A DNA stretch of 64,000 nt, from contig NZ_LMMP01000003.1 of assembly GCF_001422815.1 (NCBI RefSeq), positions 202,185 to 266,184 of the forward strand, given 5' to 3'. The notes beneath the pieces were generated by a model. The model ran no database searches and was not told the DNA's origin. It saw only the letters and a program-made list of their open reading frames with translations. Made by a program: the position numbers and the translations under genes. The stretch is from Methylobacterium sp. Leaf91 (GTDB taxonomy: Bacteria; Pseudomonadota; Alphaproteobacteria; Rhizobiales; Beijerinckiaceae). This document shows, one piece after another, positions 52,570 through 62,586 of the stretch (positions within the stretch are counted from its first letter, which is position 1; the number at the start of each line of letters is the position of its first letter).

Positions 52570-54146
52570 GCGGGCGATTCCAGCAGGAGCTGGTCATGGG
52601 ACTTCCTCGTGACGGCAGGTCGGGTCTAGGCTTCACGACTCAAGGAGATCCCGGCGTGCAGGACCGCGTGGAACCGGTGGCGATCATCGACATCGGCTCG
52701 AATTCCGTGCGGCTCGTGGCCTATGACGGTCTGAACCGCGCGCCGACGCCGCTCTACAACGAGAAAGTCCTGTGCGGGCTGGGCCGCAACGTGTTCAGCA
52801 CGGGCCGGCTCAACGAGGAGGCGGTCCGGCGCGCGCTCAGCGCGCTCGCGCGCTTCCGCATCCTCTGCGAGACGATGAAGGTCGGCCGTGTCTTCGTGCT
52901 GGCCACGGCCGCCGCGCGCGACGCGCAGAACGGCCCGGAATTCCTCGCCGCGGCGGAGGCCGCCTGCGGCCACAGGATCGAACTCCTGTCCGGTCGGCGG
53001 GAGGCCGAGCTCTCGGCCCTCGGCGTGATTTCCGGGTTCCACACGCCGGACGGGGTCGTCGGCGATCTCGGCGGCGGCTCCCTCGAACTCGTGGACGTAC
53101 GGGGTGCCACAGTAGGGCAGGGCGTGACCATGCCGCTGGGCGGCCTCGCCCTTCAGGACCTGTCCGGCGGCTCGGTGAAGAAGGCCCTCAAGATCGCCCG
53201 CGAGAACCTCGCCAAGGCGGCCCCCCAGTTGGAAACCCTGCGCGGTCGCAGCTTCTACGCGGTCGGCGGCACGTGGCGGGCGCTGGCCCGCCTGCACCAG
53301 GCAGCGCGGGGCTACCCGCTCCACGTCATGCACGGCTACAGCATCGAGCCGTCGGACGAGCTGAGCTTCCTCGAAGTGGTCGAACGCACCGATGCCGCCC
53401 TGCTGCAGGACGTGGAAGCGGTCTCCGAGGCGCGCAGGCCCCTTCTCGCCTACGGTGCCGTGGTGCTGGAGGAGATCATCCGCGTCGGCCGTCCGCGTGA
53501 ACTCGCCATCTCGGCGAGCGGCGTCCGCGAGGGCCTGCTGTACGAGCAGCTCGACCGCGACACGCGCCTGACCGACCCGCTTCTCGCGGCGGCGGCGGAA
53601 CTCAACCGGCTCCGCGCCCGCTCGCCAGGCCATGGCGACGATCTCATCACCTGGACCGACCGCTTCGTCGCCACCCTCGACGGGCCGGAAACCGCCGACG
53701 AGCGCCGCCTGCGCCACGCCGCCTGTCTCTTGTCGGATATCGGCTGGCGCGCGCATCCCGATTACCGGGGCGAGCAGAGCATCAACATCATCACCCATGC
53801 CGCCTTCGTGGGCATCGACCATCCGGGCCGGGCCTATCTCGCGCTGGCAGTGTATTTCCGTCACGAGGGCGTCGCTGCCGAGAAGGCGAGCCCGATGCTG
53901 CGCAGCCTCGCCGGACCACGCCTGTTCGAGCGCGCCCGGCTCCTCGGCGCGCTCCTGCGCATCGCCTTCCCGGTCTCGGCGGGGATGGAGGGAGCCCTGG
54001 CGCGCCTGCCCCTCCTCTTGGACGATCGACGGGTGACCCTGACCCTGCCGGCGGACCTGGCCGCGCTCCCCGGAGACCGCCTCCTCAACCGCGTCCGCAG
54101 TCTCGGTCGGATTCTGGGGATGGAGGGGCGGATCGCCTGTCCCTGA
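52566..54146 (+). CDS. ppx: Ppx/GppA family phosphatase
   Basis: The GTG start overlaps the ppk stop (GTGA); ATG at 52596 is an alternative. Core motifs are [57 protein letters not shown] and [11 protein letters not shown]. The C-terminal third is a helical HD-like region. It should hydrolyse polyphosphate or pppGpp, opposing or balancing the upstream kinase. Confidence 0.94.
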   Translation: MSGRFQQELVMGLPRDGRSGLGFTTQGDPGVQDRVEPVAIIDIGSNSVRLVAYDGLNRAPTPLYNEKVLCGLGRNVFSTGRLNEEAVRRALSALARFRILCETMKVGRVFVLATAAARDAQNGPEFLAAAEAACGHRIELLSGRREAELSALGVISGFHTPDGVVGDLGGGSLELVDVRGATVGQGVTMPLGGLALQDLSGGSVKKALKIARENLAKAAPQLETLRGRSFYAVGGTWRALARLHQAARGYPLHVMHGYSIEPSDELSFLEVVERTDAALLQDVEAVSEARRPLLAYGAVVLEEIIRVGRPRELAISASGVREGLLYEQLDRDTRLTDPLLAAAAELNRLRARSPGHGDDLITWTDRFVATLDGPETADERRLRHAACLLSDIGWRAHPDYRGEQSINIITHAAFVGIDHPGRAYLALAVYFRHEGVAAEKASPMLRSLAGPRLFERARLLGALLRIAFPVSAGMEGALARLPLLLDDRRVTLTLPADLAALPGDRLLNRVRSLGRILGMEGRIACP

Positions 54147-54240
54147 CGTTTTGAAAACAAGCGCCGCCGGGCAGGCCTCTCGACACGAGGGGTTCTCAGG
54201 ACAACGGCCGTGAACGGCGCGGGCTCACGTGCGAGACCTG

Positions 54241-55506
54241 TCACCGCACAAGGCGAGTAGTCCCCTTATAGACGTTGTTGCTGCAATTCGCGGTCGGATT
54301 CGCGGCGCGATACTTCGAGTCGTTGTCGAGTTCGAGGCGGGACACGATGATACGAATGCAATTGGCCTCCCATACGACGTCGTTCTCGAACTCGACCTGA
54401 CTGCTGGGGGCATAGATCGTCCCTTCGGCCGAGGCACCGAACTTCGAGTAGATGTCGTGATCGTGGGTGTTTCTTTTGTCCGACCAGAGAACGATCCCCG
54501 CGTAAGGTCCCGTCGTCGGGGCCTTCAGCTCGAAGCTCGTCTTGCTGTGGAAGAAGATATCGCTCCCCAGCCCATCCATATAGATGATTACGTCATTGCC
54601 TTTGATCGAAGCCCCGTTCTTCAGCGTGAGCGGTCCCTTGATGACATAGACTCCTGGTGATAAAGTCACGGACGCATCGTCGATCGTTAAGCCTTTGCAG
54701 AAAGCAAAGCTTGGTTCGATCGTTTTCGCTACCGTATCTTTATTGATCAACTTGGCACCCCCGCAAGTCTCGTTGACCGGAGGAGCCAGCGACGCATAAG
54801 GATCTGCGACCAGTACGGCTCCCGTCATGGGAGCGGGTCGTACAGTTGCCGTGCTGTGCATGCCGACCCCGCCGACGACGCGGATGCTGCTGACGTTGAC
54901 GTAAGACGAGCTTCCGATCTCCAACGCGGAATGATGCTTCGAGTTGACCTGCACGCCACAATCCGGCGCATCGATCTGTGCTCCGGGATCGATGTCGAAA
55001 GCATTGGAATGATCCGGATGGAGGATCAGGATGCACATCGGATTGGCGAGTGCGATCGCGCTCGCGGAGATCTCCCAGAAATCAGAGCCGAAGAGCTTCG
55101 CGAACGAGGTCTTGAAGCTGTTTCCCTTGGCCGTCGTTCGCGATGCCGTGACGCGTACGGCATTGGCGTTCTCGTCGACGGTGAAGGCGCCGTTTTCCCA
55201 CTTTCCGAACTCCAGATCGGCATTGGTGACGAGTTGATCGACGGTCGGCCGGTTCTGCCGCGCATAGAGCTGCGCCGTCGCCAGGGCCGCGCTCCGGTCC
55301 GCCGCCCCGATGTAGCTGGCCGTGGCGAGAGCCGCGGCCTCGGCGCTGGTCATGAGAGTATTCTTCTCGAGGACCGCCGCTCCGAAATCGATGACGAGCC
55401 CCCCGACCCCCACCATCACCGGTAGGACGAAGGCAAAGATCAGGGCGACGTTTCCGCCGCGGCCTGCCGAAAAGGCGCGGATATGGGAGGGGCAGAGTTT
55501 CATCAT
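54241..55506 (-). CDS. TadG-like protein of the Flp pilus system
   Basis: The 421-residue product starts with the Tad N-domain: GRGGNVALIFAFVLPVMVGVGGLVIDFGAAVLEKNTLMTSAEAAALATA. One membrane helix places the rest in the periplasm. The C-terminal 280 residues are beta-rich with Cys and repeated short strands (a beta-helix-like GVYVIKGPLTLKNGASIKGNDVIIYM), with no vWA domain, so it is a variant of TadG. It overlaps tadE (ATGA). Confidence 0.75.
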   Translation of the reverse strand: MMKLCPSHIRAFSAGRGGNVALIFAFVLPVMVGVGGLVIDFGAAVLEKNTLMTSAEAAALATASYIGAADRSAALATAQLYARQNRPTVDQLVTNADLEFGKWENGAFTVDENANAVRVTASRTTAKGNSFKTSFAKLFGSDFWEISASAIALANPMCILILHPDHSNAFDIDPGAQIDAPDCGVQVNSKHHSALEIGSSSYVNVSSIRVVGGVGMHSTATVRPAPMTGAVLVADPYASLAPPVNETCGGAKLINKDTVAKTIEPSFAFCKGLTIDDASVTLSPGVYVIKGPLTLKNGASIKGNDVIIYMDGLGSDIFFHSKTSFELKAPTTGPYAGIVLWSDKRNTHDHDIYSKFGASAEGTIYAPSSQVEFENDVVWEANCIRIIVSRLELDNDSKYRAANPTANCSNNVYKGTTRLVR

Positions 55507-55976
55507 TCCGCCAGACTGCGCATGACGGCCCGCGACGTGACGCCGGCCGAAAAACCGCCGAACGGTGTGATCTTGGCCATTTCGGCCTTGGTGATCTCAA
55601 TGGTGACGACGACATCCCGGTCGGCTTCGTCCCCTTTGGTGGCGGGATCGATATTGGCCGTTGCGACGACGCCGGGATCGTCCAGAGAATGAGATTCAGC
55701 GAACTGCTTTGCCTCCGCGGCGGTCATGTATCCCACCGCCACGCCACGTGCGGCCTCCCGCGCATAGGTCGAGATTGTGGTGTGGGTCCGTATAAAGATT
55801 GCGACGGTAAAGAATGCCCCCAGCATCAGAAGCAGAACGGGTACGATCAAGGCGAACTCGACCGCCGATACACCTTGGCGATCCATGATGAGGGATCGAG
55901 TTTGCCGAAAAAGTCCGCCAACTCCGCCGGTCCATACCATGCTAAGATACGCTCTGCTATCGAGTATCAAACTCAT
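55503..55976 (-). CDS. TadE-like pilus protein
   Basis: The conserved core MDRQGVSAVEFALIVPVLLLMLGAFF is the TadE pseudopilin-like signature (Glu at position 5 of the hydrophobic part), followed by TISTYAREAARGVAVGYM. The rest is a short beta domain. Start could be 55976, 55940 or 55886; none has a strong Shine-Dalgarno. It pairs with the TadG-like gene; the ATPase and secretin genes of the system are not in the window. Confidence 0.8.
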   Translation of the reverse strand: MSLILDSRAYLSMVWTGGVGGLFRQTRSLIMDRQGVSAVEFALIVPVLLLMLGAFFTVAIFIRTHTTISTYAREAARGVAVGYMTAAEAKQFAESHSLDDPGVVATANIDPATKGDEADRDVVVTIEITKAEMAKITPFGGFSAGVTSRAVMRSLAE

Positions 55977-56282
55977 CCAGCATAAACACAGAATTGTTAA
56001 TTAGTTTATCTTGATTAAGAGATGCTTTGTAGGCAAAAGTAGAATCTATTATGTAGTCAGCCGCCGTGGTGGGAGCCGAAATTCCGCCATGCCGATGCGG
56101 TCAGGCGATCGCGTCGCAAGGGAGCCGGCGCCGAACGGGCCTGTCAGGGGAGCCCTGTCGGGACACAAGCTGGCCGAACGGCCTAGTCACCCCCCCGGAG
56201 AGGTCCAATACGGGCAGCCTCCGTCATTGCCGTCGTCTTCACGAGGCGACGACCGGAAATTCCGGCCGCTGCCTCGGTGTCT
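55977..56282. other. 306-bp gap upstream of the tad genes
   Basis: An AT-rich stretch at about 55980-56060 likely holds the tadE promoter. The remainder is GC-rich with no frame of coding quality. No CtrA full site (TTAA-N7-TTAA) is present, although tad genes are often cell-cycle controlled; TTAA occurs singly. No terminator is obvious. Confidence 0.55.
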
Positions 56283-57725
56283 TCACGCCGGCCTGTCGGC
56301 GAAGATCGACTTCTTGACGATGGCGTGGACGCCCCAATTGCCGTCCACCACCTGGGTGATGCCAAAATCGACGGCGATGGACATGAGCGAGATCGCCTCG
56401 TCCTCGGTGAGCCCCTTCGCCTGCATCAGGAAGGATCGCATCTTACGGAAGGCGTCGCGCATGGCGAGGTCGATGGAGGATTTGGCGAAGATCTCGCTCT
56501 GCGCCTCAGGGCCGAGATCGGCGAGGTAGTTCGGGTAACTGAAGCCGGACAGCACCCAATCCTCTGACGTCTCGATCATCGGGAAATCGAGGGATTCGAG
56601 CGCGGTACCGGCCAGGTCGGCCTTCTTGTGCAGGATGAACTGGAACGTGCCGGTGAGCGAGCATTCGATGGCCGTGCCGCAAAGCTCGGAATCGCCCTGG
56701 CTCGCATGCGGGTCGCCCACCGAGAAAAGGGCGCCCGGCACTGCCACCGGGTAATACATCGTCGCGCCCTTGCCGATGCGCCAATTGTCGATATTGCCGC
56801 CGGTGTAGCTCGGTGGAATCGAGTTCACCATGTCGGCTTCCTTGGGCGCGAGGCCCATCGTGCCGAAATGCGGGCGGATCGGCACGCGCACGCCCTTGAG
56901 CACGTCGAAGTTGCGCTGTGTCTTGGTGTGGTCGACGGGGATGCCTGGATAATCGATGGTCGGATGCGCTACGCCGAATGGATCGGTGACGCCGGGCCAG
57001 CGAAAATTGTAGACCGCCTTCGCCCAATCGCGCGCGCCGGTAGCGTCGACCTCGTAGATGGTGACGACCTCGCGCGACCGGTCCCCGGTGATCATGTCCT
57101 TGTAATGGTAGCCCCACCAGGCGGCGGCGTTGCTGCCGAAGCTGCGCCCTTTGAAGGCGGGGTTGGCGCAGGGGCGCGGCGCCACGTCGAGGATGCGGAC
57201 CTCCAGCACATCGCCGGGCTCGGCGCCTCGGATCGCCACCGGGCCAGTGCAGATATGCACGCCGAGCCCTCCGCCCGGTCCGAGCGGGCCGGTCTCCGGT
57301 CCGGCGCCCCGGCGGGCCACGCCCTTCTTCTCCTTGGTCCAGAGGAATACGCTCTCGGCACCGGGATCTCCCGTCACCATGCGCTCGGCATCGTCGTTGG
57401 CGTGGTGGGTCAGGGTCTCGATCGTGACGTAGTCGCCGGAGGCGATCTCGACTTGGGGCTTCAGCAGCTTCGAGAAATAACCCCAATGCACCGTCTCGGC
57501 CGTTGCCGGCAGGTGGTAATGCGCCGTTTGTTTGATGCCCTTGGCACTGGCTTGCGCCAGGGCGGGGCCGACGAGGGACAAGCCGCCTGCGGCCAGTGCC
57601 GCGGCACCTCCAGTCGCGACGAATCCGCTCTTGAGAAAGGCACGCCGCTCGAGTGCGAGATCGCCGAGGAACCGCTGCCGATGTTCGGCGAAATGCGCGC
57701 AGTTGGGATCGTCACCGAGGCACAT
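56283..57725 (-). CDS. Tat-exported acetamidase/formamidase
   Basis: From the ATG at 57725 the product is 480 residues. A twin-arginine signal (ALERRAFLKSGFVATGGAAALAAGGLSL) precedes the FmdA-type domain: HWGYFSKLLKPQVEIASGDYVTIETLTHHAND, VHICTGPVAIRGAEPGDVLEVRILDV, GMPVDHTKTQRNFDVLKGVRVPIRPHFGTMGLAPKE-like region, and GDPHASQGDSELCGTAIECSLTG. It should release ammonia from short amides. FmdA enzymes are usually cytoplasmic, so export is unusual. Confidence 0.87.
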   Translation of the reverse strand: MCLGDDPNCAHFAEHRQRFLGDLALERRAFLKSGFVATGGAAALAAGGLSLVGPALAQASAKGIKQTAHYHLPATAETVHWGYFSKLLKPQVEIASGDYVTIETLTHHANDDAERMVTGDPGAESVFLWTKEKKGVARRGAGPETGPLGPGGGLGVHICTGPVAIRGAEPGDVLEVRILDVAPRPCANPAFKGRSFGSNAAAWWGYHYKDMITGDRSREVVTIYEVDATGARDWAKAVYNFRWPGVTDPFGVAHPTIDYPGIPVDHTKTQRNFDVLKGVRVPIRPHFGTMGLAPKEADMVNSIPPSYTGGNIDNWRIGKGATMYYPVAVPGALFSVGDPHASQGDSELCGTAIECSLTGTFQFILHKKADLAGTALESLDFPMIETSEDWVLSGFSYPNYLADLGPEAQSEIFAKSSIDLAMRDAFRKMRSFLMQAKGLTEDEAISLMSIAVDFGITQVVDGNWGVHAIVKKSIFADRPA

Positions 57726-57885
57726 GGACTTCTCCGATGGGAAGGCTCGTCCTGAGTCCTGTATGCAATCCGTCGGCCAAGGAGTTTCCTCCGGATTGGG
57801 CGGCTGCTTCGGCGCCATGGGCCCGGCCATCGCCTACGGCGAGCGACAAGCCTGATCCTATCCCCAAGCGACAGGGACACGACAA

Positions 57886-57919
57886 AAAGGCCCCCGGACC
57901 ATTCGATCCGGGGGCCTTT
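57886..57919 (-). terminator. Rho-independent terminator after maeB
   Basis: A perfect 13-bp stem (57886-57898 with 57907-57919, GGCCCCCGGA core) with an 8-base loop lies 44 bp after the maeB stop. On the minus strand it ends in a run of five T. It should end the maeB transcript before the formamidase gene. Confidence 0.9.
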
Positions 57920-57963
57920 GCGATGACGATGCCGGAAGGTTCGAGACGACCGGCCAGGGCGTC

Positions 57964-60297
57964 CTATTCCGAGAGCGGGGTCACTCCCGGCTCGGCCGCG
58001 GCCGCCCTCGATTCCACGGAGGTCGCTTGCGCTTCCACCACCGCTGCAGCCGTGACGTTGACGATGCCCCTCGCCGTCACGGAGGGCGACAGGATGTGAG
58101 CGGGCTTCGCCGGTCCGATCAGGAGCGGCCCCACCGGGAGAGCGTCGGCGAGGACCTTCGAGAACTGGAAGGCGATGTTGGCCGCATCGAGATTGGGGAA
58201 GATCAGCACGTTGGCCGCACCCTTGAGGGGTGAACCCGGCAGCACCCGATCACGGATCAGGTCGGACAGGGCACTATCGGCCTGCATCTCGCCATCCACC
58301 TGAAGTTCGGGCTTGCGAGCCTGGATCAGGCCCAGCGCGGTGCGCATCTTGATGGCCGAGCGGGAATCGGACTGGCCGAAATCCGAATGGCTCAGAAGAG
58401 CGATCTTCGGCGTCATGCCGAACCGCGAGACATGCCCGGCGCAGGCCACCGCGACATCGGCGATTTCCTCGGCGGTCGGATCCGGACGGACATGGGTATC
58501 GGCCAGGAAGAACGCGCCCTTCTTCGTGATGACGAGGCTCATGGCGGCAAAGTCGAGCACGCCCGGCGCGAGACCGATCACGTCGCGGATCACCCGCAGA
58601 CGTGTCTCGAACCGGCCCTCCAGGCCGCAGATCAGCGCATCCGCCTCGCCCCGGCGCACGGCGACCGCACCGATCACCGTGGAATTCGTCCGCACCAGGG
58701 TGCGGGCGGCGTCCGGGGTGATGCCGCGCCGGCCCGCCGCCTCGAGATAGGTGGCGACATAGTCCCGGTAGCGCGGATCGTCTTCGGGATCGATCAGGTC
58801 GAAATCGGTGCCCTGCTTGATCGAGAGCCCGAAGCGCTTGATCCGGGTCTCGATGACACGCGGGCGGCCGACCAGAATGGGCCGGGCCACCTGATCCTCG
58901 ACGATGGCCTGGGCGGCGCGGAGCACACGCTCGTCCTCGCCTTCGGCGTAGATGACGCGCTTGGGCGCTTCCTTGGCCTTGGAGAAGATCGGCTTCATGA
59001 TGAAGCCCGAGCGGTGGACGAACCGGTCGAGGCTGTCGGCATAGGCCTGGATGTTCTCAAGCGGACGGCCGGCGACGCCGGAATCCATCGCGGCCTTGGC
59101 CACGGCCGGCGCGATCCGCAGGATCAGGCGCGGATCGAACGGGCTCGGGATCAGCGAATGCCGGCCGAAGGGCCGGGCCTCGCCGCCATAGGCGCGGGCG
59201 ACCACGTCGGACGGCGTCTCGCGGGCGAGCGCGGCGATGGCCTTCACGGCGGCCTGCTTCATTTCCTCGTTGATCGAGGTGGCGCCGACATCGAGGGCGC
59301 CCCGGAAGATGTAGGGGAAGCAGAGGACGTTGTTGACCTGATTGGGGAAGTCCGAACGCCCGGTGCAGATCATCGCGTCGGGGCGCTTCTCCTGCGCCAG
59401 GTCCGGCATGATCTCGGGGTAGGGGTTGGCCAGCGCCATGATCAGCGGCTTCTCGGCCATCTTCTCCAGGTATTCGGGCTTCAGCACGCCACCGGCCGAG
59501 AGGCCGATGAACACGTCGGCACCCGGAATGACCTCGGCCAGGGTCCGGGCCTCGGTCTCCTGCGCGTAGACGTCCTTCCAGCGATCCATCAACTCGGTGC
59601 GGCCCTTGTAGACCACGCCCTTGATGTCGGTGACCGTGATGTTCTCGACACGGGCCCCGAGCGACACGAGCAAGTTCAGGCAGGCCAAAGCCGCCGCGCC
59701 CGCGCCCGAGGTCACGATCCGGACATCCGGAAGCTGCTTGCCGGCGAGTTCGAGGGCGTTGAGCACACCCGCCGCGACGATGATCGCCGTGCCGTGCTGG
59801 TCGTCGTGGAAGACGGGGATGTTCATCCGCGCCCGACACTGCTCCTCGACCTCGAAACACTCGGGAGCCTTGATGTCCTCGAGGTTGATGCCGCCGAAGG
59901 TCGGCTCGAGGGAGCAGACCACGTCCACGAGCTTCGACACGTCGGTCTGGTCGACCTCGATATCGAACACGTCGATATCGGCGAACTTCTTGAACAGGAC
60001 GGCCTTGCCCTCCATCACCGGCTTCGAGGCCAGCGGGCCGATATTGCCCAGGCCGAGCACGGCGGTCCCGTTGGTCAGCACGGCGACCAGGTTCTGGCGG
60101 ATGGTGAGGTTGGCCGCCTCCTGCGGATCCTCGTAAATCGCCATGCAGGCGGCGGCGACGCCGGGCGAGTAGGCCAGCGCCAGATCTCGCTGGTTGCCCA
60201 GCGGCTTCGTCGCCTGGATCTCGAGCTTTCCGGGCCGGGGTAGACGATGGTAGACGAGGGCTCCGGACTTGAGATCGTCAGACATATTGTCGCCCAT
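57964..60297 (-). CDS. maeB: NADP-dependent malic enzyme with phosphotransacetylase-like domain
   Basis: From the ATG at 60297 (GAGG upstream) the product is 777 residues, normal for MaeB. The malic-enzyme part (about 1-430) has [79 protein letters not shown] and [24 protein letters not shown]. The C-terminal part (about 440-770) is phosphotransacetylase-like ([44 protein letters not shown]), usually regulatory. It converts malate to pyruvate and makes NADPH. Confidence 0.94.
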   Translation of the reverse strand: MGDNMSDDLKSGALVYHRLPRPGKLEIQATKPLGNQRDLALAYSPGVAAACMAIYEDPQEAANLTIRQNLVAVLTNGTAVLGLGNIGPLASKPVMEGKAVLFKKFADIDVFDIEVDQTDVSKLVDVVCSLEPTFGGINLEDIKAPECFEVEEQCRARMNIPVFHDDQHGTAIIVAAGVLNALELAGKQLPDVRIVTSGAGAAALACLNLLVSLGARVENITVTDIKGVVYKGRTELMDRWKDVYAQETEARTLAEVIPGADVFIGLSAGGVLKPEYLEKMAEKPLIMALANPYPEIMPDLAQEKRPDAMICTGRSDFPNQVNNVLCFPYIFRGALDVGATSINEEMKQAAVKAIAALARETPSDVVARAYGGEARPFGRHSLIPSPFDPRLILRIAPAVAKAAMDSGVAGRPLENIQAYADSLDRFVHRSGFIMKPIFSKAKEAPKRVIYAEGEDERVLRAAQAIVEDQVARPILVGRPRVIETRIKRFGLSIKQGTDFDLIDPEDDPRYRDYVATYLEAAGRRGITPDAARTLVRTNSTVIGAVAVRRGEADALICGLEGRFETRLRVIRDVIGLAPGVLDFAAMSLVITKKGAFFLADTHVRPDPTAEEIADVAVACAGHVSRFGMTPKIALLSHSDFGQSDSRSAIKMRTALGLIQARKPELQVDGEMQADSALSDLIRDRVLPGSPLKGAANVLIFPNLDAANIAFQFSKVLADALPVGPLLIGPAKPAHILSPSVTARGIVNVTAAAVVEAQATSVESRAAAAEPGVTPLSE

Positions 60298-60360
60298 GAG
60301 CCTCACTCCCTCACTGACGGGCCTTTTCGGCTCCGCCGGACTCTCCCGCCGGACGTCGGG

Positions 60361-61005
60361 ATGCGTTGGTTGACGTCCCTGTTGCACCGCCTGCGGAGTG
60401 GGCGCAACCCGCACAACCAAACCCGAATCCACCTCGAGAAATTGGTGAAAACTTACGGTTTCTCCATCGGGGAATACTCCTATGGCCGTCCCAAAGTGCG
60501 GTTCCCGGAAGCTGGGCGGCACCTTACGATCGGGCGGTATTGTTCCATCGCCGACAAGGTCGAGATCCTTCTCGGGGGCGGGCATCGCCTCGACTGGGCG
60601 ACCACCTATCCTTTCGCCGCCATGGCGGGGCTGTGGCCGGGGGTGGACGCATCGGTCGATGACCAGGCATCACGCGGCGACGTGACGATCGGCAGCGACG
60701 TCTGGCTCGGCTCCGGTTGCCTGATCCTGTCGGGCGTCACCATCGGACATGGAGCGGTGATCGGGGCCCATGCCGTCGTCTCCCGCGACGTGCCGCCCTA
60801 TGCGGTGGTCGTCGGCAATCCCGGCCGGGTGGTGCGCTCCCGCTTCGATCCGGGTCTGGTGGCGGGCCTGTTGGAGACGGCTTGGTGGGAGCTCGATCCC
60901 GCAACGATCCGCCCGCTCGTGCCGCTGCTCCAGAGCGATCGTGTCGCCGAGTTGATCGCGGCCGCGCGCGCGGCGCGGGCGGCCGGCGTTGCGGGCGCCG
61001 CCTGA
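60361..61005 (+). CDS. Hexapeptide-repeat acetyltransferase (CatB/XAT-like)
   Basis: From the ATG at 60361 the product is 214 residues. It has the left-handed beta-helix repeats and the CatB-type loop: [92 protein letters not shown] enzymes acetylate antibiotics or sugars. It diverges from maeB with 63 bp between starts. Substrate unknown. Confidence 0.9.
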   Translation: MRWLTSLLHRLRSGRNPHNQTRIHLEKLVKTYGFSIGEYSYGRPKVRFPEAGRHLTIGRYCSIADKVEILLGGGHRLDWATTYPFAAMAGLWPGVDASVDDQASRGDVTIGSDVWLGSGCLILSGVTIGHGAVIGAHAVVSRDVPPYAVVVGNPGRVVRSRFDPGLVAGLLETAWWELDPATIRPLVPLLQSDRVAELIAAARAARAAGVAGAA

Positions 61006-61066
61006 ATCCCTTACCCGGACTGTTTCATACCCACACTGACGATCGATCGACTTCAAGGCACAGACG

Positions 61067-61318
61067 ATGTCCGACACGCCTCCCGACCGCCTCGCGGTGA
61101 ACCCCAACAGCCCGTTCTACAACGAGGCCATCCTCGAACGCGGCATCGGCATCCGTTTCAAGGGCGTCGAGAAAACCAATGTCGAGGAATACTGCGTCAG
61201 CGAGGGCTGGGTCCGCCTGTCGGCCGGCAAGACCCTGGATCGGGCCGGCAACCCGATGACGGTGAAGCTGAAGGGCCCGGTGGAGCCCTATTTCCGGGAC
61301 GACGCAGCGGAAGGCTGA
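61067..61318 (+). CDS. DUF3297 family protein (83 aa)
   Basis: MSDTPPDRLAVNPNSPFYNEAILERGIGIRFKGVEKTNVEEYCVSEGWVRLSAGKTLDRAGNPMTVKLKGPVEPYF follows the DUF3297 family, a small soluble proteobacterial family of unknown function, usually 80-85 residues. It stands 61 bp after the acetyltransferase. Confidence 0.88.
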   Translation: MSDTPPDRLAVNPNSPFYNEAILERGIGIRFKGVEKTNVEEYCVSEGWVRLSAGKTLDRAGNPMTVKLKGPVEPYFRDDAAEG

Positions 61319-61399
61319 AGGCGGTCAACCCGACGCCGTGTCCAATGGGAACGGCACCGGCTCCCTGATCGCGGGACCTTCACCGCGATCCGGCGGGCC

Positions 61400-61696
61400 T
61401 TAGCCCTCCCGCTTCCGGCATTCTCCCGCGTAATTCCGCAGGGCCTCCGTCACCAGAGCGTCGATCTGACTTTCTGTCTTCGGCTGGCGGATGACGAGGC
61501 TCGTCACCGAATCCGGATGGTTCGCCCGCTGCTTCGGGGTTCGCGCATGGTTCGAGACGCGCAGGGCGAAGACGCTGCCCTCCGGCTTGAGATAGACGCT
61601 GTCGCCGCGCGTGTTGCGGGCGACAATCAGGAAGCCATGTGACGCGACGCCGGCCACGGCGCGTGCCAGGGCGTCCGTTGGATTGAGCAGGGTCAT
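61400..61696 (-). CDS. Hypothetical protein coupled to the glycosyltransferase (98 aa)
   Basis: A small alpha/beta protein (HGFLIVARNTRGDSVYLKPEGSVFALRVSNHARTPKQRANHPDSVTSLVI). Its ATG overlaps the glycosyltransferase stop (ATGA), so the two are cotranslated. No family recognised. Confidence 0.65.
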   Translation of the reverse strand: MTLLNPTDALARAVAGVASHGFLIVARNTRGDSVYLKPEGSVFALRVSNHARTPKQRANHPDSVTSLVIRQPKTESQIDALVTEALRNYAGECRKREG

Positions 61697-62562
61697 GCCA
61701 GCCCTTCCTGTGCGAGAGCCGTGCGGCCACGGATAGCGGCGAGGGCGCCCGCGGCCGAACCGGCATAGCGTTCGAGCAATTGCCGGCGGAAGCTCAAGGA
61801 GGCCAGAGCTGCCTTCGGGGCGTTCACGGCAAGCATCCGGGAGCTCGGATCGGGCAGACCATATTTGCGTGAAACGTAGGCCCGTGACCAGGCCTGGTGC
61901 CAGCGGGTGCGGAAGACCCGGCCCGGCTCAGGCGCGGACGAACGCCCACGCCCATGCAGGGCGAGCGCCCCGTGAACATGGACCAGGGAGCGACCGGCAT
62001 CGGCGACCCGGCGACACAAGTCGTCATCTTCATAGAACAGGAAGATGTTCGGATCGAACCCGCCCAGGTCGAGGAACAGGTCGCGCCGGATCATCAGGCA
62101 GGCGCCCGACAGGAAGGGCGCACAGGCATCGCCCTCGGGCAAGGCGCGGTTGCCCGGCGGATTGGTCAGATAGGGCGCGAGCAGCGAGCGCGGCTGGTAG
62201 AAGAAGCGCCCGTCCGGCTCCATCAGGCGCGGCGCCAGCAGCCCCGCATCGGGATACGCGGCGGCGGCCCGCAGCAGGGCATCGATCGCTCCTGCCTGAA
62301 CCACGATGTCCGGGTTGAGAATGAGCACGCGCTCGGCACGCTCGGCGGCCCGGATCCCGATGGTATTGGCCCGACCGTAGCCCTCGTTGCGGAGGTTGCG
62401 GACCACTTTTGCGCCGGCCGCCTCGGCGACGCTCGCCGAGGCATCACGGCTCGCATTGTCGACCACGACGGCAGGCACATGCTCCGCCGCCAGGGCCGCG
62501 AGGCACGACGGAAGCGCATGGGCGCTGTCATGGGCGACGACGATGGCGACGAGGGAAGGCAT
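61693..62562 (-). CDS. Family 2 glycosyltransferase (WbbL/rhamnosyltransferase-like)
   Basis: The product is 289 residues. The GT-A nucleotide-binding core has IVVAHDSAHALPSCLAAL, VVDNASRDASASV, VRNLRNEGYGRANTIGI and the metal-binding LNPDIVV. FLSGACLMIRRDLFLDLGGFDPNIFLFYEDDDLCRRV is the acceptor-side E-D-D region. Proteins of this type add rhamnose or other sugars to surface polysaccharide. It lies 24 bp from the aspS stop and may be cotranscribed. Confidence 0.9.
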   Translation of the reverse strand: MPSLVAIVVAHDSAHALPSCLAALAAEHVPAVVVDNASRDASASVAEAAGAKVVRNLRNEGYGRANTIGIRAAERAERVLILNPDIVVQAGAIDALLRAAAAYPDAGLLAPRLMEPDGRFFYQPRSLLAPYLTNPPGNRALPEGDACAPFLSGACLMIRRDLFLDLGGFDPNIFLFYEDDDLCRRVADAGRSLVHVHGALALHGRGRSSAPEPGRVFRTRWHQAWSRAYVSRKYGLPDPSSRMLAVNAPKAALASLSFRRQLLERYAGSAAGALAAIRGRTALAQEGLA

Positions 62563-62586
62563 CGTGGCCGGACGCGCAGAGGTTCC

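Noticed and set aside
58387..60243. 618-codon plus-strand frame opposite maeB
   Set aside because: Shadow of a clear malic enzyme gene; no domain or ribosome site.
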